Shown here: in pieces, positions 57,088-64,000 of the stretch | How positions within the stretch are numbered: the stretch's first letter is position 1 | Layout of the letters: the number at the start of each line of letters is the position of its first letter | From: an uncultured Woeseiaceae bacterium | GTDB lineage: Bacteria; Pseudomonadota; Gammaproteobacteria; Steroidobacterales; Woeseiaceae | DNA: 64,000 bases | Assembly: GCA_947258565.1 (NCBI GenBank) | Contig: CAMYJB010000015.1 | Span: forward strand, 100,185-164,184 | Direction: 5' to 3' | Translations under genes and position numbers: made by a program | The notes under the pieces: model-generated | The model's input: only the letters and a program-made list of their open reading frames with translations | Databases searched by the model: none | Told to the model about the DNA's origin: nothing

Positions 57088-58803
57088 CTACTTAGCCTTG
57101 TCCTTGTCTTTCTTCTTCTTGCCGGACTTCCTGTTCTTTTCTTCCTGCTCGACGACCCTGTTGATTTTCCACTGCTGCGCAATCGACAGCACGGTATTGG
57201 TCGCCCAGTACAGCACGAGCCCCGAGGGGAAGAACGCAAAAAAGCCCGTGAACATGATCGGCATGATCTGCATCACGCGCGCCTGAACAGGGTCCGCGGG
57301 CGCGGGGTTCAGTTTCTGCTGCAGCAACATGGCCGCGCCCATGATCAGCGGCAATATGAAGTAGGGATCGCGTGTCGACAGATCGGTGATCCACAGCGCG
57401 AACGGCGCCTGGCGCATTTCGACGCTCTCGATCAGTACCCAGTAGAACGCGAGGAAGAACGGCATCTGGATCAGAATGGGCAGGCAGCCCGCCGCGGGGT
57501 TGACCTTCTCTCGCTTGTAGAGATCCATCATCTGCTGTGACAGTTGCTGGCGGTCGTCCTTGTAGCGTTCCTGCAGCGCCTTGATGCGCGGCTGCAGGTT
57601 GCGCATCTTCGCCATCGAGCGGCCGCTCGTCTCGGTCATCTTGTAGAACACGAGCTTGATCAGCACCGTGACGAAGATGATCGACACACCCCAGTTTCCG
57701 ACGTAGTCGTATATGAACGCGAGCAGCCAGAACATCGGCTGCGAGAGGATGGTCAGCCAGCCGTAATCCACCGTGAGCTTCAGCCGCTCATGCAGCTCGC
57801 CGAGCTGAGACTGGACCTTAGGCCCGACGAACAGCTGCCTCGTAAACGTCTCCGAGGCGCCCGGTTCGACGGTGCGTTTGGCACCAACGACACTCGCGAT
57901 CATCGTGTCGCCACTCACCTCCACCCGGTACACATGAGGAGCGCCGGCCTCCGGAACGATAGCGCTCAGGAAATGATGCTGGATGGCGGCAACCCAGCCG
58001 TCGGGCGAGGAATACTCGAGGGGTCCCTTGTCCTCGAGATTGTCGCGCTTGTGCTTTTCGGCCTTGTCGCCGTTGTAGGTCTGCGGCCCGTCGAACGAAT
58101 AGGAGTCGACGTCGAACATCGATCGCTCGACGCCCTTGGAGCGCCGCAACAGTTGCGTGTACTGATCGCCCCGCCACGGCTGAGCACTGTTATTCACCAG
58201 TGTCTGTTCCACCCGGATCGCGTAACGGCCGCGTGTGAACACGAAACGCTTTTCGATGCTGACGCCGCCCTCGTCCGTCCAGGCGAGTGGCACGACCAGT
58301 TCCCCGGCATCACCGAGCGCGTATTCACTGCGCGCCGAGCTGAATACGGTGTCCTGGTCGGCGCTCGCGCCGTTGGCGCTGCGCAGGCCGGTTCGTATCA
58401 ATCCCAGGTTGCTTCGCTCGGGGCTCAGGAGCTCGACCAGCTCATTCGGCCGGTCCTTCTCGACCGGGTAGCCAAGGACCGTTGCCCGCACCAGGGTGCC
58501 GCCCCGCGTCGAAATCTGTAGCTCCAGCACATCGGTGCGCACAGTGATCAAGGCGGCCCGGCTTTCGCTGTCTTCGGGCTCCCCCCCAGGCAAGGCGGTG
58601 CCCGTCTGGTCAGGCTGTTCCGCGGTTTCCCCGAGCTCCGGCAAGGCCAGCTGCTCCTCCGCCGGCGTCGGGCTCGCCTGGTCGGTGTCGGCCGGCTGCG
58701 TCACGGGCACGGGCGCAGGCCCGTAGTCCTGCATCCAGGTCTGGTAGGTCAACCAGATCAGGACGCCGAAGGCGGCCCATACCAGCAGTCGTTGATTGTC
58801 CAT
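57088..58803 (-). CDS. yidC: membrane protein insertase YidC
   Basis: YidC inserts and folds inner-membrane proteins. At 571 residues it is of the long gammaproteobacterial type. The first helix is RLLVWAAFGVLIWLTYQTW, followed by a low-complexity linker and a large periplasmic beta domain of about 80-350. Five C-terminal helices follow, with the conserved GCLPILIQMPFFLAFYWVL. The C-terminal tail is rich in Lys. It starts 6 bases after rnpA; the yidD gene that usually sits between is missing. Confidence 0.98.
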   Translation of the reverse strand: MDNQRLLVWAAFGVLIWLTYQTWMQDYGPAPVPVTQPADTDQASPTPAEEQLALPELGETAEQPDQTGTALPGGEPEDSESRAALITVRTDVLELQISTRGGTLVRATVLGYPVEKDRPNELVELLSPERSNLGLIRTGLRSANGASADQDTVFSSARSEYALGDAGELVVPLAWTDEGGVSIEKRFVFTRGRYAIRVEQTLVNNSAQPWRGDQYTQLLRRSKGVERSMFDVDSYSFDGPQTYNGDKAEKHKRDNLEDKGPLEYSSPDGWVAAIQHHFLSAIVPEAGAPHVYRVEVSGDTMIASVVGAKRTVEPGASETFTRQLFVGPKVQSQLGELHERLKLTVDYGWLTILSQPMFWLLAFIYDYVGNWGVSIIFVTVLIKLVFYKMTETSGRSMAKMRNLQPRIKALQERYKDDRQQLSQQMMDLYKREKVNPAAGCLPILIQMPFFLAFYWVLIESVEMRQAPFALWITDLSTRDPYFILPLIMGAAMLLQQKLNPAPADPVQARVMQIMPIMFTGFFAFFPSGLVLYWATNTVLSIAQQWKINRVVEQEEKNRKSGKKKKDKDKAK

Positions 58804-58809
58804 GCCTCG

Positions 58810-59202
58810 TTATTCCTGCCCGCCTGTGACGCCGCTTTTCCGGCTACATCGTCGCCAGTGACCGGCCAGGCTGTCAAACAACTGCCGCCGGGTTGCTGTC
58901 GATGCCGCCGGCTGGTTGATCACGACTACGTCGAGACCGCCTAGTTGTGCCTGGTGCTGTCTGAATGATTCCCTGACGATACGCTTTATTGTGTTTCTCG
59001 ACGTCGATTTGCGGCAATGCTTTTTCGAGATAGCGAGACCCAGCCTCGCATCGAGGCCGCCGTTCTGGCGGCTGAGTACCGTAAACCACCTGTCCCGGCT
59101 GCGGTTCGCGCTTTCAAACACGCGCCCGAACGCCGCCGCATTTAACAGCCGGTTATGTCTGCGAAACCGGAAAAATGCGTTGCGTGACGTGCCTGGTTCC
59201 AA
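58810..59202 (-). CDS. rnpA: ribonuclease P protein component
   Basis: RnpA is the protein cofactor of RNase P for tRNA 5' maturation. The conserved core has FFRFRRHNRLLNAAAFGRVFE, LGLAISKKHCRKSTSRNTIKRIVRESFR (the RNR motif) and LDVVVINQPAA. I chose the TTG at 59202, which gives about 130 residues. It is the only ATG/GTG/TTG codon between the rpmH start and the core. The frame stays open through the whole of rpmH up to an ATG at 59436, so an extended protein overlapping rpmH, as in Thermus, is also possible. Confidence 0.92.
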   Translation of the reverse strand: MEPGTSRNAFFRFRRHNRLLNAAAFGRVFESANRSRDRWFTVLSRQNGGLDARLGLAISKKHCRKSTSRNTIKRIVRESFRQHQAQLGGLDVVVINQPAASTATRRQLFDSLAGHWRRCSRKSGVTGGQE

Positions 59203-59243
59203 TCCTGGTGGTGGCTGTGCGGTTATCCGGGCCGGTGGCTCGG

Positions 59244-59378
59244 TTACGGCGTCAACTTCGCGCGACCCTTGGCGCGGCGCCGTTTGAGGACGAGTCGGCC
59301 CGCCTTGGTCGCCATGCGGGCGCGGAAGCCATGCTTGCGTGCGCGCTTCAGATTGCTGGGCTGATACGTACGTTTCAT
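59244..59378 (-). CDS. rpmH: 50S ribosomal protein L34
   Basis: This 44-residue protein begins [18 protein letters not shown] and ends [12 protein letters not shown], the nearly invariant L34 sequence. It is the first gene of the rpmH-rnpA-yidC run. Promoter elements lie 58-86 bases upstream. Confidence 0.98.
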   Translation of the reverse strand: MKRTYQPSNLKRARKHGFRARMATKAGRLVLKRRRAKGRAKLTP

Positions 59379-59435
59379 GTTCCTGCTTCCTGTATTTTCG
59401 GGCGATCTCCGGGCGCCGCCCGCAATGGGCCGGCA

Positions 59436-59464
59436 AGGGTACGCGCGCCCCCCGACAGTGTCAA
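59436..59464 (-). promoter_or_regulatory. sigma-70 promoter for rpmH-rnpA-yidC
   Basis: On the minus strand TTGACA at 59459-59464 is followed by a 17-base spacer and TACCCT at 59436-59441. It is about 58 bases upstream of the rpmH start. Confidence 0.6.
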
Positions 59465-59518
59465 TAGACGCTTCCGATAGAGCGTATCCTGTCACGCCGC
59501 ATCGGGGGAAATCACGAT

Positions 59519-59546
59519 TTGGCAGCGGCTTCTTATACGGTATAGA
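59519..59546 (+). promoter_or_regulatory. sigma-70 promoter for dnaA
   Basis: TTGGCA at 59519-59524, a 16-base spacer and TATAGA at 59541-59546 lie about 40 bases before the dnaA start. It is divergent from the rpmH promoter. Confidence 0.55.
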
Positions 59547-59586
59547 CTGCCCGGTCTCACTCGCAAAACCGCCTGCCTAGGGCTAA

Positions 59587-60942
59587 TTGGGGATTTCCTT
59601 GCCGGCCGAAACAACGCTCTGGAATCGCTGCATCCGTGACCTGCAGGCGGAGCTGCCGGAGCAACAATTCAATACCTGGATCCGCCCGCTCCAGGCCGTC
59701 GAAGACGAGGGCCGGCTCAGGCTGCTGGCACCGAACCGCTTTGTCGTCGACTGGCTGCAGGAACACTATATCCAGAGGATCCTCGAGATTATCGACAGCT
59801 CTGATAGCAATACCGAACTCGTGGTCGAGGTCGGATCGAGGCAGAGCAAGGTACCCGCGCAGCAAAGTTCGGCGCGTGCGATACCCGGGCTGGCGCGCTC
59901 AGACCGTGGCCCGGCCGCGATTGCGTCACGGCTGAATCCTGCTTTTACCTTCGATAGTTTCGTCGAGGGTAAGAGCAATCAGCTGGCCCGTGCGGCCGCG
60001 TCACAGGTTGGGGAGAACCCGGGAACGTCCTATAACCCGTTGTTCATCTACGGTGGCGTTGGTCTCGGCAAAACCCACCTCATGCAGGCGGTGGGCAATG
60101 CAATGCTGGCGCGGAACCCCAATGCGCGGGTTGCATATGTGCATTCGGAACGGTTCGTCGGGGACATGGTGCGGGGCCTCCAGCACAATAAGATTTCCGA
60201 GTTCAAACGCTCATACCGCTCGCTTGATGCACTGCTGATTGACGACATACAGTTTTTCGCTGGCAAGGAACGCTCCCAGGAAGAGTTCTTCCATACCTTC
60301 AATGCACTACTCGAGGGGCAGCGGCAGATCGTGCTGACCTGTGACCGCTACCCCAAGGAGGTGGTTGGCCTCGAGGAGCGTCTGAAGTCGCGGTTCGGAT
60401 GGGGGTTGACCGTGGCTATAGAGCCGCCGGAACTCGAGACGTCGGTCGCGATCCTGATGAGCAAGGCGGAAGCCGATGGCGTTGCCCTGCCGGAGCAGGT
60501 TGCATTTTTTATCGCCAAGCGCATTCGCTCCAATGTACGTGAACTGGAGGGCGCCTTGCGGCGTGTGATCGCCAACTCGACGTTCACCGGGCGTCCAATC
60601 AATCTCGAATTCGCGAAAGAGGCGCTGCGGGACCTGCTGGCCCTGCAGGAACGCCTGGTGTCAATCGAGAATATCCAGAAAACGGTTGCCGACTATTTCA
60701 AGATCCGCGTTGGGGAGCTGTTGTCCAAGAAACGCAGCCGATCAATCGCGAGGCCGAGACAGATTGCTATGGCGTTGGCCAAGGAATTGACAAACCATAG
60801 CCTGCCGGAGATCGGTGATGCATTCGGTGGGCGTGATCACACGACGGTCCTGCATGCCTGCCGGCGAATTGCGTCGCTCCGCGAGACTGAAAAACGCGTT
60901 GATGATGATTATCTCAATCTGTTAAGAACGCTGACTGGTTGA
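59587..60942 (+). CDS. dnaA: chromosomal replication initiator DnaA
   Basis: DnaA melts oriC. It is 451 residues. Domain I has [20 protein letters not shown] and FNTWIRPLQ. The AAA+ domain has Walker [11 protein letters not shown] near residue 157 and Walker [10 protein letters not shown] near 215. Domain IV has the DnaA-box signature [15 protein letters not shown] near residue 417. The start may be the TTG at 59587, or the TTG at 59599 that follows GGGGA by 5 bases; both fit the N-terminus. Confidence 0.98.
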   Translation: MGISLPAETTLWNRCIRDLQAELPEQQFNTWIRPLQAVEDEGRLRLLAPNRFVVDWLQEHYIQRILEIIDSSDSNTELVVEVGSRQSKVPAQQSSARAIPGLARSDRGPAAIASRLNPAFTFDSFVEGKSNQLARAAASQVGENPGTSYNPLFIYGGVGLGKTHLMQAVGNAMLARNPNARVAYVHSERFVGDMVRGLQHNKISEFKRSYRSLDALLIDDIQFFAGKERSQEEFFHTFNALLEGQRQIVLTCDRYPKEVVGLEERLKSRFGWGLTVAIEPPELETSVAILMSKAEADGVALPEQVAFFIAKRIRSNVRELEGALRRVIANSTFTGRPINLEFAKEALRDLLALQERLVSIENIQKTVADYFKIRVGELLSKKRSRSIARPRQIAMALAKELTNHSLPEIGDAFGGRDHTTVLHACRRIASLRETEKRVDDDYLNLLRTLTG

Positions 60943-60951
60943 TGTGAATAA
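60943..60951 (-). promoter_or_regulatory. DnaA box (TTATTCACA)
   Basis: It matches the TTWTNCACA consensus on the minus strand and lies directly after the dnaA stop codon. Confidence 0.55.
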
Positions 60952-60977
60952 CCGGTGGATAACAATGAAAGTGTAAC

Positions 60978-60986
60978 TTATCCACA
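60978..60986 (+). promoter_or_regulatory. perfect DnaA box (TTATCCACA)
   Basis: This is the exact E. coli consensus 9-mer, in the dnaA-dnaN spacer, separated by 2 bases from the next box. Confidence 0.8.
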
Positions 60987-60988
60987 AA

Positions 60989-60997
60989 TTATGCACA
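60989..60997 (+). promoter_or_regulatory. DnaA box (TTATGCACA)
   Basis: It matches TTWTNCACA and lies in tandem with the perfect box, 11 bases start to start, which is a spacing that allows cooperative DnaA binding. Confidence 0.6.
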
Positions 60998-61075
60998 GCG
61001 GGGCAACCGGATACACACCACGTTCAATGCTGGGTTTTTTATTGTAAATAACTGTTTTAAAACGCTATTTTAAAG

Positions 61076-61084
61076 TTATGCACA
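61076..61084 (+). promoter_or_regulatory. DnaA box (TTATGCACA)
   Basis: It is identical to the box at 60989 and lies inside the AT-rich half of the spacer, about 67 bases before the dnaN start. Confidence 0.6.
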
Positions 61085-61150
61085 GGTATTGGCCTGTCTA
61101 ATAACTACAGTAATCTAATAATTTCCAATAATTATTAACAGGTGGAACCT

Positions 61151-62248
61151 ATGAAGTTGAGTGCAAGCCGGGACGTGCTTCTGAAGCCCCTGCAGGCGGT
61201 TATCGGGGTTGTGGAGCGGCGGCAAACCATGCCGATTTTGTCCAACGTCCTGCTCGTTGCCAAGGAAGGCGAGTTGGCCGTTACAGCAACCGACCTTGAG
61301 GTCGAACTGGTGGCACAGGCCAATGTGGACGTCCAGGCGGGTGGGGAAATTACAGTCTCGGGTCGTAAACTGCTGGATATTTGCCGGGCATTGCCCGAGA
61401 GCTCCGAGGTTGCAGTGAGTGTTAGCGGGGAAAAGCTGCACGTTCGCTCTGGGCGGTCGAAATTCGCGCTGGCGACGCTACCTGCGGCGGAATTTCCGAG
61501 CATTGAGGATATTAAAGCGAGCCAGAGTATAGCTGTTAGCCAGGAAGTGCTCGGGCGGCTCATCGAAAAGACGCATTTTTCGATGGCGCAGCAAGACGTG
61601 CGGTATTACCTCAATGGGATGTTGCTGGAGACAGGTGGCAGCCACATACGATCCGTGGCGACGGACGGACATCGACTGGCGCTTTGCGAAGCGGAGCTCG
61701 ACGGCGCGGAGCTCGAGGAACAGCAGGTAATCGTACCGCGGAAGGGCGTACTCGAGCTGCAGCGGTTGTTGAGTGGAGAAGGGTCGGTGGATGTTGTGCT
61801 CGGAGCGAATCACGTGAGGATCCAGTTGGAGGGTATTCGCTTTACCTCGAAGCTCATAGACGGGAGGTTTCCGGAGTATGATCGCGTGATACCGCGTGAT
61901 TCATCGAATGAGCTGCGCGCAGACCGAGATGTATTTCGCGGCGGTTTGCAGAGAACGGCCATCCTGTCGAACGAGAAATACCGCGGCATCCGGCTGATCA
62001 TTCGCGATGATGCCGTGGTTTTGCAGGCGCACAACCCGGAGCAGGAAGAGGCTGAAGAGGAGTTGGAGGTCAGCTATAGCGGTGACGACATAGAGATCGG
62101 CTTCAACGTCAACTACCTGCTCGATGCGATCGGTGCAGTGGATGGCGACGAGGTGGCATTGTCGGTGGTAGATAGTAATTCGAGCTGCCTGATCCGCGAG
62201 CCGGGCAAGGATGACTGCAAATTCGTGGTTATGCCGATGCGCCTTTAA
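61151..62248 (+). CDS. dnaN: DNA polymerase III sliding clamp beta
   Basis: DnaN is the processivity clamp, 365 residues. It has three similar domains, with the N-terminus MKLSASRDVLLKPLQAVIGVVERRQTMP and the ending CKFVVMPMRL, where the final hydrophobic residues form the partner-binding pocket. I chose the ATG at 61151, which follows AGGTGG by 6 bases; a GTG at 61142 is also in frame. Confidence 0.98.
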   Translation: MKLSASRDVLLKPLQAVIGVVERRQTMPILSNVLLVAKEGELAVTATDLEVELVAQANVDVQAGGEITVSGRKLLDICRALPESSEVAVSVSGEKLHVRSGRSKFALATLPAAEFPSIEDIKASQSIAVSQEVLGRLIEKTHFSMAQQDVRYYLNGMLLETGGSHIRSVATDGHRLALCEAELDGAELEEQQVIVPRKGVLELQRLLSGEGSVDVVLGANHVRIQLEGIRFTSKLIDGRFPEYDRVIPRDSSNELRADRDVFRGGLQRTAILSNEKYRGIRLIIRDDAVVLQAHNPEQEEAEEELEVSYSGDDIEIGFNVNYLLDAIGAVDGDEVALSVVDSNSSCLIREPGKDDCKFVVMPMRL

Positions 62249-62269
62249 AAAGGTGGCCGGGCAGGCTGT

Positions 62270-63379
62270 GTGTCGATAAGCCGTTTTACCGCACAGGGGT
62301 TTCGTTGTCTCGGAACCATCGGGTTCGAGCCGGATTCCGATTACACGCTGATCTATGGGGCAAATGCGTCGGGAAAGACCAGCCTGCTGGAAGCGCTGGC
62401 GTATCTTGGGCGCGGCAAGTCGTTTCGTGGCGCGCCACCCACGAACCTCATCCAGCACGGCGCGCATGAATTCGTCCTGTTCGGTCAGATAGAGATATGG
62501 GGTCGCCAGGTGCGCGTTGGCGTTCGGAACAGCCGCGCCGGCCTCGAGGCAAAAGTCGATGGGGACAGCAGCGGCGGGGCGGCGGCACTGGCGGCGGCAC
62601 TGCCTCTGCAGGTTATTGACCCGGATGTCCACAATCTGGTGAGTGGGGGCCCGGACGAGCGTCGGCGATTTCTGGACTGGCTCGCGTTCCACGTGGAACC
62701 CGAGTACCTGGCGCTGTGGCGGCAATTTCGCCGTGCGCTGAAGCAGCGCAATGCAGCGCTCAAGGGCAATGGAAGCCGGGAGTCCTTGGCGGCCTGGGAT
62801 ACGGAGTTCTGCCGACTGGGCGAGCGTGTGGACGGCGTGAGAAAGGCGGTCCTCGAGGCGGCGCTCGAAACGCTGCAGGCGCACGGCTCGGGATTGCTCG
62901 GGGCGGATATTGATTTTCGTTATGCGTCCGGGTGGAGCAAGGACAGCAGTCTCAGGGAGGCGCTCGAGCAGCATTTAGAGCGCGATTGCGTACTGGGAAC
63001 GACGCAGGTGGGGCCCCACAGGGCCGATCTGCGCCTGATTTACGACGAGCGCCAGGCGCGACGTCTGGTCTCCCGGGGCCAGCAGAAGTTGCTCGCCAGC
63101 GCGATGGTTCTGGCCGCGACCGATATTGCACAGACCGTCCTGGAACGGCCGCTGCTGCTGTTGCTCGACGATCCGGCGGCAGAGCTGGATCGCGTTTCAC
63201 TGGGGCGACTGATGGGGCAGGTTGCCGAGCTGGGCAGCCAGGTTATTGCAACCAGCCTGGAGCGGGACGAGTCCCTGTTCCCGGCTGCTCCAAGAGTGTT
63301 CCACGTGGAACAGGGCGAGCTCCGAGCGGCTGCCCGGGGCGGCCCGAGGCCCGTCCGGAATACGCCGGACAGACCCTGA
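62270..63379 (+). CDS. recF: DNA repair ATPase RecF
   Basis: RecF helps load RecA at gaps. It is 369 residues with an SMC-like split ATPase. Walker A GANASGKTSLLEAL is near residue 31. The arm region contains RFLDWLAFHVEPEY, and the C-terminal Walker B is LLLLDDPAAELD. The start is a GTG at 62270. The coding sequence contains two parS palindromes, one in the arm region and one near the 3' end. Confidence 0.96.
   Translation: MSISRFTAQGFRCLGTIGFEPDSDYTLIYGANASGKTSLLEALAYLGRGKSFRGAPPTNLIQHGAHEFVLFGQIEIWGRQVRVGVRNSRAGLEAKVDGDSSGGAAALAAALPLQVIDPDVHNLVSGGPDERRRFLDWLAFHVEPEYLALWRQFRRALKQRNAALKGNGSRESLAAWDTEFCRLGERVDGVRKAVLEAALETLQAHGSGLLGADIDFRYASGWSKDSSLREALEQHLERDCVLGTTQVGPHRADLRLIYDERQARRLVSRGQQKLLASAMVLAATDIAQTVLERPLLLLLDDPAAELDRVSLGRLMGQVAELGSQVIATSLERDESLFPAAPRVFHVEQGELRAAARGGPRPVRNTPDRP
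62685..62700. promoter_or_regulatory. parS-like site 1, inside recF
   Basis: The 14-base palindrome GTTCCACGTGGAAC matches the parS core bound by ParB in Pseudomonas-type systems. The outer bases are C on both sides, so the full 16-mer is one base short of symmetry. Confidence 0.8.
63297..63312. promoter_or_regulatory. parS site 2, inside recF
   Basis: TGTTCCACGTGGAACA is a fully symmetric 16-base palindrome and fits the consensus parS sequence. It is 612 bases from site 1, measured start to start. Confidence 0.88.
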
Positions 63380-63426
63380 AACCCGAGAAAAAAGAATGCT
63401 TTGAGGCTCGTTCAAGGGCCTGATTT

Positions 63427-63435
63427 TGATACAAT
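63427..63435 (+). promoter_or_regulatory. extended -10 promoter candidate for gyrB
   Basis: TG-A-TACAAT in the recF-gyrB spacer is an extended -10 element about 28 bases before the gyrB start. No matching -35 hexamer is at the usual distance. Confidence 0.45.
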
Positions 63436-63462
63436 ATGTCGGTTTTTACTCGAGGAAACGGG

Positions 63463-64000
63463 ATGACCGACGAGACGGAATATACTTCCAGTAATATCAA
63501 GGTCTTAAAGGGCCTTGAAGCCGTTCGGAAACGGCCCGGAATGTACATCGGCGATACCGATGACGGCACCGGGCTGCACCACATGGTATTCGAGGTCGTC
63601 GACAACTCGATCGACGAAGCCCTCGCTGGTCATTGCAGTGTCATCACGGTCACGATTCACGCCGATGAGTCGGTGACCATAACGGACGACGGCCGCGGAA
63701 TCCCCGTCGACGAACACCCCGATGAGGGCCGCTCTGCAGCGGAGGTGATCATGACCGTCCTGCATGCGGGCGGCAAATTCGATGATAACTCGTACAAGGT
63801 CTCGGGCGGCCTGCACGGTGTTGGCGTGTCGGTCGTCAACGCGCTGTCGGAGCAGCTGGTCCTGACGATTCATCGCGCTGGCAAGACCTATCAGCAGGAG
63901 TACGCGCACGGCGAGCCCAGGGCGCCACTGGCGGAGGTCGGGAAAACCGATCGTACCGGCACGACGTTGCGATTCAAGCCGAGCGCTGACACGTTCACCA
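63463..64000 (+). CDS. gyrB: DNA gyrase subunit B (5' part, runs off the window)
   Basis: The first 179 residues of the GyrB ATPase domain are present. [19 protein letters not shown], the Asn/Glu pocket in [25 protein letters not shown] and the ATP-lid glycines in [19 protein letters not shown] are all present. GAGG precedes the ATG by 7 bases. Confidence 0.98.
   Translation, partial: MTDETEYTSSNIKVLKGLEAVRKRPGMYIGDTDDGTGLHHMVFEVVDNSIDEALAGHCSVITVTIHADESVTITDDGRGIPVDEHPDEGRSAAEVIMTVLHAGGKFDDNSYKVSGGLHGVGVSVVNALSEQLVLTIHRAGKTYQQEYAHGEPRAPLAEVGKTDRTGTTLRFKPSADTFT

Larger units (their letters stand above)
60943..61150. other. candidate replication origin in the dnaA-dnaN spacer
   Basis: This 208-base spacer holds at least four DnaA-box-like 9-mers: 60943-60951, 60978-60986, 60989-60997 and 61076-61084. 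A near match is at 60954-60962. Positions about 61028-61140 are strongly AT-rich with runs of T and A, a suitable unwinding element. It also carries the dnaN leader. Origins next to dnaA-dnaN are usual outside the Enterobacterales. The spacer is short, so further boxes may lie elsewhere. Confidence 0.6.

Overview
The window is a gammaproteobacterial chromosome segment that ends at the replication-origin end of the chromosome. The canonical cluster rpmH, rnpA, yidC, mnmE on one strand faces dnaA, dnaN, recF, gyrB on the other. mnmG, rsmG-parA-parB, the atpIBEFHAGDC operon and glmU-glmS follow in an order typical of Gammaproteobacteria. A complete methylcitrate cycle next to an acrylyl-CoA reductase, a dipeptide-type ABC importer, periplasmic M16 peptidases and a diheme cytochrome c fit a free-living, probably aquatic, peptide- and organic-acid-using aerobe. 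I cannot name the species. A lineage near Chromatiales, Woeseiales or Xanthomonadales is only a guess.

Positions 1-14,900 are an accessory region. It is visibly less GC-rich than the rest and holds short, mostly monocistronic genes of unrelated function on both strands: dioxygenase, quinone reductase, GFA protein, diguanylate cyclase, two class-C beta-lactamase-like hydrolases, a double glutaredoxin, acetyltransferases, a HEAT protein and small membrane proteins. Most of these genes are preceded by a copy of the same 40-70 bp repeat, which contains a TATAAT-like box and points toward the gene. I count eleven copies. One copy forms the 3' end of a truncated hydrolase gene. Another gene here is broken by a one-base loss in a run of G.

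Positions 14,900-27,100 carry glmS, glmU, two outer-membrane beta-barrel genes and the nine-gene F-type ATP synthase operon, all on the minus strand. Two GTAG-type REP hairpins sit inside the atp operon. A long perfect inverted repeat lies just after atpC, and a related one lies after the EAL gene at 28.5 kb.

Positions 27,300-39,200 hold a degenerate EAL protein, then a tightly packed minus-strand series that reads prpB, prpC, prpD, S9 peptidase, rsmG, parA, parB. Propionate catabolism is therefore placed directly upstream of the chromosome-partition genes. acuI, a metallo-beta-lactamase-fold protein and a cytochrome c lie upstream. A 32-bp perfect palindrome lies between acuI and prpB.

Positions 39,200-54,400 hold a YdgA-like protein, an OppDF/OppC/OppB/OppA importer, mnmG, and a plus-strand operon with overlapping genes: S33-type hydrolase, NatA/NatB-like ABC-2 transporter, and an active/inactive M16 peptidase pair. 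The active member has an unusual fused membrane module.

Positions 54,400-64,000 are the core origin region. The dnaA-dnaN spacer has at least four DnaA-box-like 9-mers and an AT-rich stretch and is the best oriC candidate. Two ParB-binding parS palindromes lie inside recF, and their ParB is encoded at 28.6 kb. glmU and rsmG both lack any ATG, GTG or TTG in a usable position and appear to start at CTG behind good Shine-Dalgarno sequences.
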